Under the pieces are notes generated by a model that saw nothing but the letters and a program-made list of their open reading frames with translations, made no database searches and was not told where the DNA came from. DNA of 64,000 bases from Archangium violaceum Cb vi76 (GTDB lineage Bacteria > Myxococcota > Myxococcia > Myxococcales > Myxococcaceae). Below are positions 38,851 to 47,643 of this stretch, piece after piece. The stretch's first letter is position 1. Every line of letters begins with the position of its first letter. The stretch lies in contig NZ_JPMI01000247.1 of the NCBI RefSeq assembly GCF_000733295.1, positions 1-64,000 on the forward strand, read 5' to 3'. Both the position numbers and the translations under genes were made by a program.

Positions 38851-39477
38851 GTGCGCGACTATTCTTCTCTCCAGCGGCTCTTTCTCCTCGCGCTCGTCGC
38901 GGGCACGGCCTGCACCGATGGTGGAAAAAAGACACCGGGAGACGCGGACAGCACGGCCGCGAACACCCCGGCGGACTTCCCCTGCGCGCATTTCGAGGAC
39001 CTGCGGGCCTTCCTCCCGGAAGACCTGGAGGGCCTGCAACGCGCCCAGGAGGGGGGCTCCACCGGCCGGTATGGCGAGGTGTCCATCAGCGAGGTCGAGC
39101 GCAGCTTCACCCGCGGTGAGGAGCGGGAAGTGAAGGTGCGCATCGTGGACACCTCCGGGGGCCTGGGCAAGAAGCTGGGGCAGACCATCCGCGCCGCGGC
39201 GGACGAGGGCCGGGAGCGGGCCACGAATGATCCCACCGCCCCCATCTTCTGGAAGGACAAGGAGGCGGTGGGCTTCGTACGCTACGACGCGTCCACCACA
39301 CTGGCCGAGGCCAGCCTGCTGGTGGGCAACCGGTACGTGGTGGCGGTGAGCAGCCGGGGATTCCCGGGCACGGTGGAGGTGCGCCGGGTGGCAAAGGACA
39401 TCGACCTCGAAGGGCTGGCGCGGCTGCACCAGGCCCCGGCGGATCGGACCGCCAATAGAAAGGAGCTTCCGTGGTGA
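38851..39477 (+). CDS. Putative lipoprotein of unknown function
   Basis: 208 aa from the GTG at 38851 (MRDYSSLQRLFLLALVAGTACTDGG), which gives a signal peptide ending at a cysteine, although the lipobox (GTAC) is not canonical. The mature protein is soluble: FPCAHFEDLRAFLPEDLEGL, then a region with RYGEVSISEVERSF and VRIVDTSGG. This resembles proteins that test a stored quantity or bind a ligand but no family is recognised. It is divergent from the helicase gene across 34 nt and overlaps the cysteine-triplet gene downstream by 4 nt, so the two are co-translated. Confidence 0.72.
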   Translation: MRDYSSLQRLFLLALVAGTACTDGGKKTPGDADSTAANTPADFPCAHFEDLRAFLPEDLEGLQRAQEGGSTGRYGEVSISEVERSFTRGEEREVKVRIVDTSGGLGKKLGQTIRAAADEGRERATNDPTAPIFWKDKEAVGFVRYDASTTLAEASLLVGNRYVVAVSSRGFPGTVEVRRVAKDIDLEGLARLHQAPADRTANRKELPW

Positions 39478-39965
39478 AGGACAGAGGGTCGCGGGCGAAC
39501 GTACCGGAGGTGCTCGAGCAGGAGGCCCAGGCGCGCCAGCAGGTGGCGGGCATGGGCAAGCGCGAGTTCCTCGAGCAGTACCAGCGGCTCGCCAAGCTGT
39601 ACACGGCGGACCCGGGCAACCCCGGCTCCTACGCGTGCGAGGGCTGTGAGCGGTGCGCCAACTGCATGTTCTGCAAGGACTGCGACAGCTGCTACCAGTG
39701 CACCCACTGCACCCGCTGCGAGCTGTGCAACAACTGCTCGCACTGCGTGGACTGCAAGCAGTGCCACAACTGCGCCTACTGCGTGCAGAGCGAGAACTGC
39801 ACCGGCAGCGCCTACCTCGTGCTCTGCCGCAACATGTCCGACAGCAACTACTGCTTCGGCAGCGTGGGCCTCTCCAAGAAGGACTTCCACATCCTCAACG
39901 TCCCCTTCCCCCGCACCGAGTACTTCAAGCAGGTGAAGCGGCTGCGCGCGGAGATGGGCATCTGA
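39474..39965 (+). CDS. Cysteine-triplet-repeat protein (CxxCxxC… ×17)
   Basis: 163 aa. GTG at 39474 (AGGAG 8 nt upstream) overlaps the upstream stop by 4 nt; GTG 39471 is an alternative. After a charged 45-residue N-terminus, residues about 55-103 have cysteine at exactly every third position, 17 in a row (CEGCERCANCMFCKDC…), then three further Cys (ENC, VLC, NYC). The C-terminus (GLSKKDFHILNVPFPRTEYF) is a conserved-looking tail also seen, from memory, in uncharacterised cysteine-repeat proteins of other bacteria. A strict period of three fits a metal-loaded or disulfide-braced helix or solenoid. There is no signal peptide in this protein, favouring a cytoplasmic metal-binding role. Function unknown. 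Confidence 0.85.
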   Translation: MKDRGSRANVPEVLEQEAQARQQVAGMGKREFLEQYQRLAKLYTADPGNPGSYACEGCERCANCMFCKDCDSCYQCTHCTRCELCNNCSHCVDCKQCHNCAYCVQSENCTGSAYLVLCRNMSDSNYCFGSVGLSKKDFHILNVPFPRTEYFKQVKRLRAEMGI

Positions 39966-39984
39966 ACCGACGCCCCTCCGGGCA

Positions 39985-41172
39985 CTACAGCAGCACGCGG
40001 ACGAAGAAGGCCTTGAGGTACTCGGTCTCCGGCAGGCCGCCGAGCACCGGGTGATCCAGGCCCGCCCCCCGGCGCTCGAGAATCTGGACCGGCCGCTTCG
40101 CGTCCGCGGCGGCCGAGAGCACCATCTCCTCGAAGGCCTCGCGCGTCAGCTTGCCGGAGCACGAGCACGTGACGAGCAGGCCCTCGGGGCGCAGGCACTT
40201 GAGGGCGCGCAGGTTGAGCTCGTGGTAGGCGCGCAGCGCGGTGGCCAGGCCCTCGCGCCGCTTGGCCAGCCCCGGCGGGTCCACCACCACCGTGTCGAAG
40301 CGGCGGCCGGACTCGGAGAAGCGGCGCAGCACGTCGAAGGCGTTGGCGTTCTCCACCGTGACGTTGGTGCGCCCGTTGCGCGCGGCGTTCGCCCGCGCCC
40401 GCTCGGAGGCCTTCGGGTCCTGCTCCACCGCCAGCACCGAGTCGCACGTGCGGCTGAGCGCCAGCGCGAAGCCCCCGTGGTAGCTGAACAGGTCCAACGC
40501 CTCGCCCCGGGCCAGCTCGCCCGCGCGCACGTGGTTGTCCACCTGGTCCAGGAAAGCACCCGTCTTCATGTCCCCCAGCAGGTCCACCTCGAAGAGGTTC
40601 TCCCCCTCGTGGTAGCTGAAACGCGCCTCGCCCTGCCCGTGCAGCAGCTTCACCTCGCGCGTCAGGCCCTCGAAGTCACGCCCCGAGGCATCGTCGCGGC
40701 ACACCACGTGCGTGGCCCCGGTGAGCTCCGCCAGCGTGCGCGCTACCCACTCCTTGCGCACGTCCATGCCCTCGGAGAGCGTCTGCAGCGACAGGCCCGC
40801 GCCATAGCGGTCCACGAAGAGGCCGGGCAGCAGGTCCGCCTCGCCGTGCACCAGGCGCACGCCGTCCCGCTGGCGCAGCGGCGCGCGCCTCGCGAGCGAC
40901 AGCTCCAGCCGGTGGCGCAGGAAGGCCTCGTCCACCTTCTCCTCGGCGGGGCCCTTGCGCGTGAGCAGCCGCAGCGCCAGCGGCGAGCGCTGGGCGTAGA
41001 AGGCCTGGCCCACGGGGTTGCCCTGCGGGTCCACCACCGACACCACGGCGCCGCGCTCCTCCGTCTGGGGCGGCTCCAACAGCTCGGTACGGTACAGCCA
41101 GGGGTGGCCCTTGCGCAGGGCCTTGGCCCCCTTGAGGCTCACGCGGGCGGTAGGGGGGGTTGGGCGAGCCAT
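39985..41172 (-). CDS. PUA-domain class I SAM methyltransferase (RlmI-like)
   Basis: 395 aa from 41172 (MARPTPPTARVSLKGAKALRK). An N-terminal PUA domain (GHPWLYRTELL, DPQGNPVGQAFYAQRSPLALRLL) is followed by an EEHEE-type linker and a Rossmann methyltransferase: LPGLFVDRYG, KTGAFLDQVDNHVRAGELA, ALDLFSYHGGFALAL (SAM motif I) and VVVDPPGLAKRR. E. coli RlmI methylates C1962 of 23S rRNA; the general architecture here matches but the exact target is not provable. The catalytic Cys is likely in VTCSCSGKL. It is 8 nt downstream of the TPR-zincin gene. Confidence 0.9.
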   Translation of the reverse strand: MARPTPPTARVSLKGAKALRKGHPWLYRTELLEPPQTEERGAVVSVVDPQGNPVGQAFYAQRSPLALRLLTRKGPAEEKVDEAFLRHRLELSLARRAPLRQRDGVRLVHGEADLLPGLFVDRYGAGLSLQTLSEGMDVRKEWVARTLAELTGATHVVCRDDASGRDFEGLTREVKLLHGQGEARFSYHEGENLFEVDLLGDMKTGAFLDQVDNHVRAGELARGEALDLFSYHGGFALALSRTCDSVLAVEQDPKASERARANAARNGRTNVTVENANAFDVLRRFSESGRRFDTVVVDPPGLAKRREGLATALRAYHELNLRALKCLRPEGLLVTCSCSGKLTREAFEEMVLSAAADAKRPVQILERRGAGLDHPVLGGLPETEYLKAFFVRVLL

Positions 41173-41180
41173 GTCTCGTG

Positions 41181-42371
41181 TCACTCCAGGCCGCGGGCGG
41201 CCAGTTCCTGATCGTCCTCGCCCCGAAGGTGCCCCACTTCGTGGAGCAGCGTTACCTTTATCTGCTCCCTCAGCTCCTCCCGGGTGCGCACCGCCCGGGC
41301 CAGGTTGAGCCGGTAGAGGGCCACCGAGCGGCACGGCGTCTCCGAGCCATCACAGGGCTCGCCCAGCGGCGGACCCCGGAAGAGGCCGAGAATCGCGGGC
41401 GACAGCGGCGGCTCCCCGGAGAGCAGGTCCTCCTCCGCGGGCAGATCCTCGGCGCGCACCGGCACCCCGGTCAGATCCTTCCGCATGTCCTCGGAGAGCG
41501 CCGCCACCGCGCGGGCCACCTCCTCGCGGAACTCGGCTTCCGTGGGCGTGGGCGGCACGGGGAAGTCCTCCGGCGAGACGCGCCGCGCCTTGTCGAAGTG
41601 CTCCCGCGCCTCCTTCCACTTGCCCTCGCGCTCCAGCAGCAGCCCGAGGTGGTAGTGCGCGTGCGCCCCACGCTGCGGATCATTCCGCAGGGTGCCAAAG
41701 GCGGCCCGGGCCTCGGCGAAGCGGCACAGCTCGAAGAGGGCCAGGGCCTTCTCGTAGGCGGCCTCACGGTTGTCCGGCTCGCGCGCCAGGACGAGCTGGG
41801 CGCGCTGGAGCGCCTCGGCGGCCTGCCCCAGGTCATTGAGCGCCATGGCGGCCACCAGCGCGAAGCGGGGCAGCAACTCCGGCGCCGCGTCGGACTGGGA
41901 CAGCCCACGCTCGGCGTAGAGGGCCCCCAGCTCGTCGTACTCGCGGCTGGAGGGCAGCTGCACGGCGTAGAGGTGCGCCGCGCCGAGCAGCGCGTCCGGC
42001 TGGCCTGGCTCAATCGCCAGGGCCCGGGCGTAGGCCACCTGCGCCTCGGCCGTGCGCTGGAGGGCGGCCAACGCCTCGCCCCGCGCCGAGTGGGCGGCGG
42101 CCGAGTCCGGCTCCAGGGCGGAGGCCTGGGCCGCGCAGGAGAGCGCCTCCGGGTACCTGCCGGTGTCGAGGTAGTCCAACGCCGCGCTGAGGGGGCTGGA
42201 GCCCTTCGCCCGGCACGGGGGAAGCGGCTCGGGCACGGGCGCCGCCGTGGGCACGGGCGCCGGCGCCGAGGCAACCGGGGCGGTGCCCGCGTCGGGAGCG
42301 GACGTGGGAGACGTCCACTGGCAGGAACCGAGGAAGAGGAGGCAGAGGGCGAACGGACCGCGCCGGGACAT
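41181..42371 (-). CDS. TPR lipoprotein with C-terminal zincin-like metallopeptidase domain
   Basis: 396 aa. Lipoprotein signal MSRRGPFALCLLFLGSC, then an Ala/Pro-rich linker. About five TPR units (LDYLDTGRYPEALSCAAQA, HSARGEALAALQRTAEAQVAYARAL, KALALFELCRFAEARAAFGTL, YHLGLLLEREGKWKEAREHFDKA) fill residues 55-270. The last approximately 110 residues look like the PF06262 zincin-like domain: ALYRLNLARAV then TLLHEVGHLRGEDDQEL, with HEVGH at 377-381 and a downstream acidic residue. Inferred: an anchored peptidase with a protein-binding scaffold. It lies after the PilY1 operon but behind a terminator-like hairpin. Confidence 0.85.
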   Translation of the reverse strand: MSRRGPFALCLLFLGSCQWTSPTSAPDAGTAPVASAPAPVPTAAPVPEPLPPCRAKGSSPLSAALDYLDTGRYPEALSCAAQASALEPDSAAAHSARGEALAALQRTAEAQVAYARALAIEPGQPDALLGAAHLYAVQLPSSREYDELGALYAERGLSQSDAAPELLPRFALVAAMALNDLGQAAEALQRAQLVLAREPDNREAAYEKALALFELCRFAEARAAFGTLRNDPQRGAHAHYHLGLLLEREGKWKEAREHFDKARRVSPEDFPVPPTPTEAEFREEVARAVAALSEDMRKDLTGVPVRAEDLPAEEDLLSGEPPLSPAILGLFRGPPLGEPCDGSETPCRSVALYRLNLARAVRTREELREQIKVTLLHEVGHLRGEDDQELAARGLE

Positions 42372-42462
42372 GGGGGGCCGAAGGCTACGGCATCGCCCGC
42401 GGCACGGGAAGATGCCAGCAGCCCGCCCGCCCGTCCGCCATGACCGCCCCCCTGAAAACGGC

Positions 42463-42498
42463 GGGGCCCGCCCTCGCCGCGCGGCGAGGACGGGCCCC
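42463..42498 (-). terminator. Terminator of the minor pilin/PilY1 operon
   Basis: A very long GC hairpin, 17 bp with one mismatch (GGGGCCCG-CCTCGCCGC / GCGGCGAGG-CGGGCCCC), starting 23 nt after the pilY1 stop. On the minus strand it is followed by GTTTTCAGG. Confidence 0.8.
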
Positions 42499-42520
42499 GG
42501 TGTGACAGCTCAGCCCTGGC

Positions 42521-45500
42521 TCAAATCCCCGAGGGCAGGCAAGCCTGCTTGCCTCCACCGTTCGGACCCGGCTGCAGGTGGCGGCACTCGTGCAGACCCC
42601 GCGAGACAGGCAGCTCGTAGATGGACTGCAGCACGTCCGTGCTGGCGGACACCTGCGTCTGGTTGGCCTTCTCCCTGTTGGGCCCGGGCTCCAGGAAGAT
42701 GGTGGAGTACTTCACCTGGCCCGTCTTCGAGATCTGGATGGACGTGGACACATCGGGCGGGGGCGCGATCACCGAGCGCTCCTGGTAGCGAGCGAACGTG
42801 TTGTTGTTGGAGAAGCCCACCGCGCAGTTGGGCGCACCCGTGATGAAGTCCGCCTGGAAGAGACGCGCCCGGCTGGCATACGAGCCGGAGCACGCCAGGG
42901 ACTCGCCCGCCTGCGGCTGGACGGCCTCCGAGTACATGGAGTTCCACATCGTGCAGCTCGCCAGCACCGCCGAGCCGCTGGCCGTCTTGTGATGCGGACC
43001 GTCGTACTCGTAGAACCAGCCCCGGCTGTCCGGAGCGGCCAACGGCCTGCTCGCGACGCAGCTCGTGCTCCCGCTGGCGCACGTGCAGGAGCCGTCGGCC
43101 TTGCACACGACATCCGTCACGTTGCGCAGGTCATCGTTGGAGTCCGACAGCCGCCGGTTGTCGTACTTGTCCGCCTTGTTGGCCGAGGCCGAGTTCGGGT
43201 CCTCGGTGAAGACACGATCCTGCGCACCACCGTAGGCCCAGATGCCGAAGAAGCGGTTCTTGCCAACGGAGCTGCTCGTGGCCAACGGCTGCTTGACGTC
43301 CAGATCGCCCATGTTCTTCGTGTCGATGGTGGCCGTGGCGGGCACGCGGCAGTCGAAGACGTCCGACGCGTACTGGCCACACTCCACGCTGGTGGAAGCG
43401 AACGCGTAGGTGGACGAGCCGCCATCCTGCCGGGTGCAGGTCTGGGCCTCGCGCTTGTCGAACGCGGCCTTGATGAAGGACTTGCTGGTCGTCGGACCGC
43501 AGTAGTCGAACGAGGCCGGCGTGTCGTTCCACTGGGTGGCCGTCGCCTTGGCGTAGGTGCCCTTGCCCCACTCGCTGTTCATCGTCTGGGCGTCGGACGT
43601 CCCACGCGTCACCTTGTAGTTGACCAACGTCTGAGCGCACCCGAGCTTGGAGCACGCCTGGGGGTTGTCGTAGCGGCAGATACCGACACCTTCATCCAGG
43701 ATGGAGTAGCGGTTGCCCGTCCCCACGAAGGCGCGCAGGGCCCGGGTGTCCTGCTGGTACGCCAGCGAGCTCAGGTAGAAGAAGGGCGAGCGCTTGTCGA
43801 TCCGCTCCGCGGTGGACGAGGACACATCCTGCCGGTCCATCGCGAAGGCGCGCCCGGCGCTCCAGTTGGTCACCAGACCCGAGCTGTCGATGATGCCCGG
43901 CTCATGGAAGCGCATCGTCCAGAGCTGGCCTCCCAGGTCACCCACCACCGCGGTGTCGAAGAAGCCATCCAGCGCCGGCTCGGTGCTGGGGCCGTAGTCC
44001 GCCATGGCCACGGGTGCCACGAAGCCGTACTTCAGGAACTCACGCGTCTTGTCCGCGCCGCTCGAGGCCTTGCCCGGCGAGGCGAACTCCCACTTCCACA
44101 ACAGGTTGTCGCGACGGGAGTCCACCTTGCCATTCCACACGTCCACCATGTAGATGCCGCGGCCCTTCTCGCCACCCGGAGACCAGCCACCGGACAGCAT
44201 GGTCACCCAGCGCTCGGAGAAGTCCTTGGGCGGCAACCCCTCCGCCTGGGGCATGGGACTGGCCGACCTGAACCGGACGGGACCGATCGGGGGCGACTTG
44301 GGGCTGAGGCTGAAGAGCGTCTTGCCGAAACGCAGCGCCTCGTCCGTGCACGGCTGCGGGAACATCCACCGGAAGCCGGGAGCCAGCGCGGCCGGCTTGG
44401 CGGCATCATCCCAGCGCAGCTCCAGGGCGAAGTAGTGCGTGCCACCGCGGCCCTCGGCCACCACGGCCACCGTGTGGTACTCGTCCTCGTCCTTCCAGCC
44501 GTTGTTGTTGTCGTCCGACCAGATGTCGCGGACCATGATGTCGCCATCCACGTAGTAGGCGTGGCCCTGCATCATGTCCTGCAGCCGCGGCAGCAGATCC
44601 GACGGGATGAAGGCCCACACTTCCTTGCCGCCGCTCTGCTCACCGGCGACCGGGGCGTAGTGGATGTTGCATGCCTGGTCCACCGCGCCCTTGCCATCGC
44701 TGAAGGCGTGCAGCATGCCGTCGTTGGCGCCCACGAGGATCAGCCGCTCGCGCATGCGATTCTTGTGGTGGTAGCCGTCGTAGGCATCCCCCTGATTCAT
44801 CGCGGCGCCCGGCTTGCAGGTCGCGGGGATGGGGTCCTTGGACGGCTTCAACGGCGTGGCCTGCCCGCCCAGCTGCTCCGCGCTGGAGTAGAGCGTGCGC
44901 ACGCACTGGGTGCTGACGCCCAGATCGCACAGGAACTTGTCCACCGGCGGGCTCACCACCACGGGCGCCGAGTGGAAGATGTCGCCCAGCGCGGACGGCC
45001 GCATGTTGGCGCGGGAACCATCGCCATCCTCGTCGAAGAGATCCTGACCGCGCACGTACTGGATGACCAGCGCCGCGCACAGCTTGTCGTAGTCGGCCTG
45101 GGACGTGGGGTCCGCCGACACCACGCCCGAGCGCACCTTGTTCATCATCTCCGCGGCCTGCTTGGAGGTGAGCCCCATCTTGCTCAGGATGAAGCCCGGC
45201 TTGTAGCCGGAGCCCGTGCCGCTGGGGCACATGGGCGCCCCGCTCACGGCCAGGTACTGCTGCAGCTCGGCCAGCTTCTCGAGCTTGAACTCGACGAGCT
45301 CGTCGTCCTGGTTGATCAGCCCATCCTTGAGGCCACCCTTCAGCCGGCCGTTGTCCGTCACCGTGTAGATGTTGCGGCCGAAGTCGGGCTTCTTGGCGCC
45401 CCCGGTCTCCGCGCCCTGCTCCCAGTCCTTCTTGAGCTCCTCTCCCGCCTCCCAGTAGTGCTGGGCCGCCTCGCCGAACTGGGTGACGGTCGCGGGGGTG

Positions 45501-47113
45501 CTGAAGGCCGTGATCTTGCGGAAGTCACCCTCCTGGGTCTCCGCGACGACATCCCCATTCCTGTCGATCAGGTAGACGTCGTCGTAGTCCTTGTCGTCAT
45601 TCCTGTCCTCGTTCAGGACGAACTCGTTGAACTGCTCGTAGCGGAAGAGCTTGCCCGCCCACCCCTTGTTGCTGGCGGGGACCATGCGGGGGATGATCGC
45701 CAGCTGCGACGAGTTCTGCGACTGCAGGCTGTTGACGGCCACCGAGGTGAAGGCGTTGCTGCGCGCGTTGATGTTGTCCAGGATCTTCAGCAGGGCCTGC
45801 TTGAGCTCGCTGGTGCTCCGGGCCGGGAAGAACTCGCCGCCACCCACCCGCGCCGTCTCCTGCAGCAGCTTGCTGGAGGTCACCGCCTCGGAGAAGCCGA
45901 TGGTGTAGGTGGCCACGCGCTGCATGCCCCCCTTCTCCTCGCGCATGTCGTTGTCCCAGAAGTACCTGGCCACCTTGTGCAGGTTGCCCTTGCAGTCCGT
46001 GCAGTTGGAGGACTGCTTGGTGATGGCGCTGGGGAGGGAGACGTAGTTGCCTTCGCTGGTGGGATCACCGTCCGTCAGCAGGATGACGGCGTTGAATCCG
46101 CACTCGTAGCAGATGGCGTCGCCGCGGTTGTACGCAGTGGAGCCGACGCTCGCCGGCTTGGGGTGATTGGAGCCGAAATACTTGGAGAAGGGCGTGGTGC
46201 CGCTGCTCCTGCTCTGGAAGTAATAACCCGCCGCGTAGAGCGTGTCCGAGAGCGGGGTACCGATATGGCCCCACGCCAGCCGCTTCGTCGAGCTCCCGTT
46301 GTTGGTGAGATTCCTGAGGAAGGTGTCGCGGCCGGCCTTCATCGCGTCGGCGTCCAGCGGGTAGGCGCACGAGGGGCTCATCTCCTGGAGCATGCAGAGG
46401 CTGTTGACGCTCCACGAAGAACCCCAGCACCCCTCCGAACCCACCGTCTCGAAGGACATCACCGCGAAGCGCGCCTCGGGCAACGCGTGGACGACATCCG
46501 CCAGCACCTTCACGGCGCCCGAGTCACGCGGCGCGTAGAAGTTGAGGAAGTTGCCCTTCACCCGGCGCGTCGAGCCATCGACGTAGTACCCCTTGGTGTC
46601 CAGGCACTGCTGGCACAGCGTGCGGTCCGCCGACTTGCTGGAGACGCCCTTGCACGCATCCGTCACGTTCGACCACGCGTCGACCTGGTCGTCATTCTCC
46701 GGGGGGTTCTGGAAGCTACGGCCATACCCGTCCGAGGGCGCGTTGTAATACTTGTTGGTCGCGAACCACTCGCTGGACTGGGTGGACATGCTCGTCCACA
46801 AGCGCGGGTACACCTCGTCCTTGTCGTAGCCCAGCTCCTCGAAGAACGAGTGCGAGCAGCCCTTGGCCGTGGGCCAGGTCGTCGGCCACGCGTACATGGA
46901 GCTGGAGGTGTCGATGATGAAGAGGATGTTGGGTGAGCCGCTCGGGCTGGAGAAGAACTTCTCGTCTCCGCTGAACTGCGTCGGATTCATCAACGAATCC
47001 AGCCGCGAGGTCGTCGGCAGACAGCAGGCGGCCTGATCGATGGCGGCCGCCGTGTCCGCCCGGAGCACCACCAGCACCGAGGCAACAAGGTACAACGTCA
47101 GCTTACGAATCAT
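42521..47113 (-). CDS. pilY1: PilY1-like type IV pilus tip adhesin/biogenesis factor
   Basis: 1530 aa from 47113 (MIRKLTLYLVASVLVVLRAD), giving a Sec signal peptide cleaved before IDQAACC. A von Willebrand A-like domain follows: ILFIIDTSSSMY with MIDAS DTSSS at 68-72, later NAVILLTDGDP. Around residue 790 is the PilY1 propeller signature LVGANDGMLHAF, with EDGDG and DNNNGWKDEDE Ca-binding-like loops. The C-terminal part is a quinoprotein-like beta-propeller ending in a Cys-rich module. PilY1 caps the pilus, primes assembly with minor pilins and mediates adhesion and mechanosensing. It is the last gene of fimU-pilV-pilW-pilX-pilY1. Confidence 0.95.
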   Translation of the reverse strand: MIRKLTLYLVASVLVVLRADTAAAIDQAACCLPTTSRLDSLMNPTQFSGDEKFFSSPSGSPNILFIIDTSSSMYAWPTTWPTAKGCSHSFFEELGYDKDEVYPRLWTSMSTQSSEWFATNKYYNAPSDGYGRSFQNPPENDDQVDAWSNVTDACKGVSSKSADRTLCQQCLDTKGYYVDGSTRRVKGNFLNFYAPRDSGAVKVLADVVHALPEARFAVMSFETVGSEGCWGSSWSVNSLCMLQEMSPSCAYPLDADAMKAGRDTFLRNLTNNGSSTKRLAWGHIGTPLSDTLYAAGYYFQSRSSGTTPFSKYFGSNHPKPASVGSTAYNRGDAICYECGFNAVILLTDGDPTSEGNYVSLPSAITKQSSNCTDCKGNLHKVARYFWDNDMREEKGGMQRVATYTIGFSEAVTSSKLLQETARVGGGEFFPARSTSELKQALLKILDNINARSNAFTSVAVNSLQSQNSSQLAIIPRMVPASNKGWAGKLFRYEQFNEFVLNEDRNDDKDYDDVYLIDRNGDVVAETQEGDFRKITAFSTPATVTQFGEAAQHYWEAGEELKKDWEQGAETGGAKKPDFGRNIYTVTDNGRLKGGLKDGLINQDDELVEFKLEKLAELQQYLAVSGAPMCPSGTGSGYKPGFILSKMGLTSKQAAEMMNKVRSGVVSADPTSQADYDKLCAALVIQYVRGQDLFDEDGDGSRANMRPSALGDIFHSAPVVVSPPVDKFLCDLGVSTQCVRTLYSSAEQLGGQATPLKPSKDPIPATCKPGAAMNQGDAYDGYHHKNRMRERLILVGANDGMLHAFSDGKGAVDQACNIHYAPVAGEQSGGKEVWAFIPSDLLPRLQDMMQGHAYYVDGDIMVRDIWSDDNNNGWKDEDEYHTVAVVAEGRGGTHYFALELRWDDAAKPAALAPGFRWMFPQPCTDEALRFGKTLFSLSPKSPPIGPVRFRSASPMPQAEGLPPKDFSERWVTMLSGGWSPGGEKGRGIYMVDVWNGKVDSRRDNLLWKWEFASPGKASSGADKTREFLKYGFVAPVAMADYGPSTEPALDGFFDTAVVGDLGGQLWTMRFHEPGIIDSSGLVTNWSAGRAFAMDRQDVSSSTAERIDKRSPFFYLSSLAYQQDTRALRAFVGTGNRYSILDEGVGICRYDNPQACSKLGCAQTLVNYKVTRGTSDAQTMNSEWGKGTYAKATATQWNDTPASFDYCGPTTSKSFIKAAFDKREAQTCTRQDGGSSTYAFASTSVECGQYASDVFDCRVPATATIDTKNMGDLDVKQPLATSSSVGKNRFFGIWAYGGAQDRVFTEDPNSASANKADKYDNRRLSDSNDDLRNVTDVVCKADGSCTCASGSTSCVASRPLAAPDSRGWFYEYDGPHHKTASGSAVLASCTMWNSMYSEAVQPQAGESLACSGSYASRARLFQADFITGAPNCAVGFSNNNTFARYQERSVIAPPPDVSTSIQISKTGQVKYSTIFLEPGPNREKANQTQVSASTDVLQSIYELPVSRGLHECRHLQPGPNGGGKQACLPSGI

Positions 47114-47124
47114 GGCGCCTTCCC

Positions 47125-47637
47125 TCACAGGCCATAACGGAAGAGGAACTCCACCTCGGACTGACGGCCCTTGGCGGCCGGGTTGCCCGAGGACTCCTCG
47201 CACTTGACCACCACCCGGTAGTACTGCCCACCGAGGATGGTGGAGCGGGGCATGTTGTTGGCCAGCTCTACCGCCTGGCCAGCGGCCGCTCCCATCGTCA
47301 CCGCATCCACGGTCGTCACCGTGGCGATCGCTTCCGAGTCATAGTGTCCGGTCATCAGCCGCGAGCGCGCCTCCGGATCCGGATCATCGATGAGCTTCGT
47401 ATCGAGGATCTCCAGCGTCCCGGTGGCCTGGAACAACGACAGGCGGGAGAGCAGGTGGCGGCGCGCCGCCTCCGCGCAGACGTTGACGCGATCTCCGCGC
47501 AGCTTCTCCGCCGTCGCCTCGCGGTTGCGATTGGTGAACTGGATGGCCCCTCCCACCAGCACCATCAACACGGAGATGGCGATGACGGTGAGCAGCAGGG
47601 CATTGCCTCGGGGGGCCCGGGTTCTGGGATGGATCAT
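47125..47637 (-). CDS. pilX: Minor pilin PilX-like
   Basis: 170 aa. Short basic leader MIHPRTRAPRG, then hydrophobic NALLLTVIAISVLMVLVGGAIQF. The usual Glu at +5 is absent, as in PilX-type proteins. The rest is a small pilin head (REATAEKLRGDRVNVCAEAARRHLL). Position between pilW and pilY1 supports the assignment. It should be cleaved by PilD and join the priming complex at the pilus tip. 11 nt separate it from pilY1. Confidence 0.85.
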   Translation of the reverse strand: MIHPRTRAPRGNALLLTVIAISVLMVLVGGAIQFTNRNREATAEKLRGDRVNVCAEAARRHLLSRLSLFQATGTLEILDTKLIDDPDPEARSRLMTGHYDSEAIATVTTVDAVTMGAAAGQAVELANNMPRSTILGGQYYRVVVKCEESSGNPAAKGRQSEVEFLFRYGL

Positions 47638-47643
47638 GATGGG

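Noticed and set aside
42578-46936. A 1452-codon open frame antisense to pilY1
   Set aside because: Arg/Gly/Val/Ala-rich product without recognisable motifs. The opposite strand encodes a clear PilY1 with a signal peptide, MIDAS and propeller motif.
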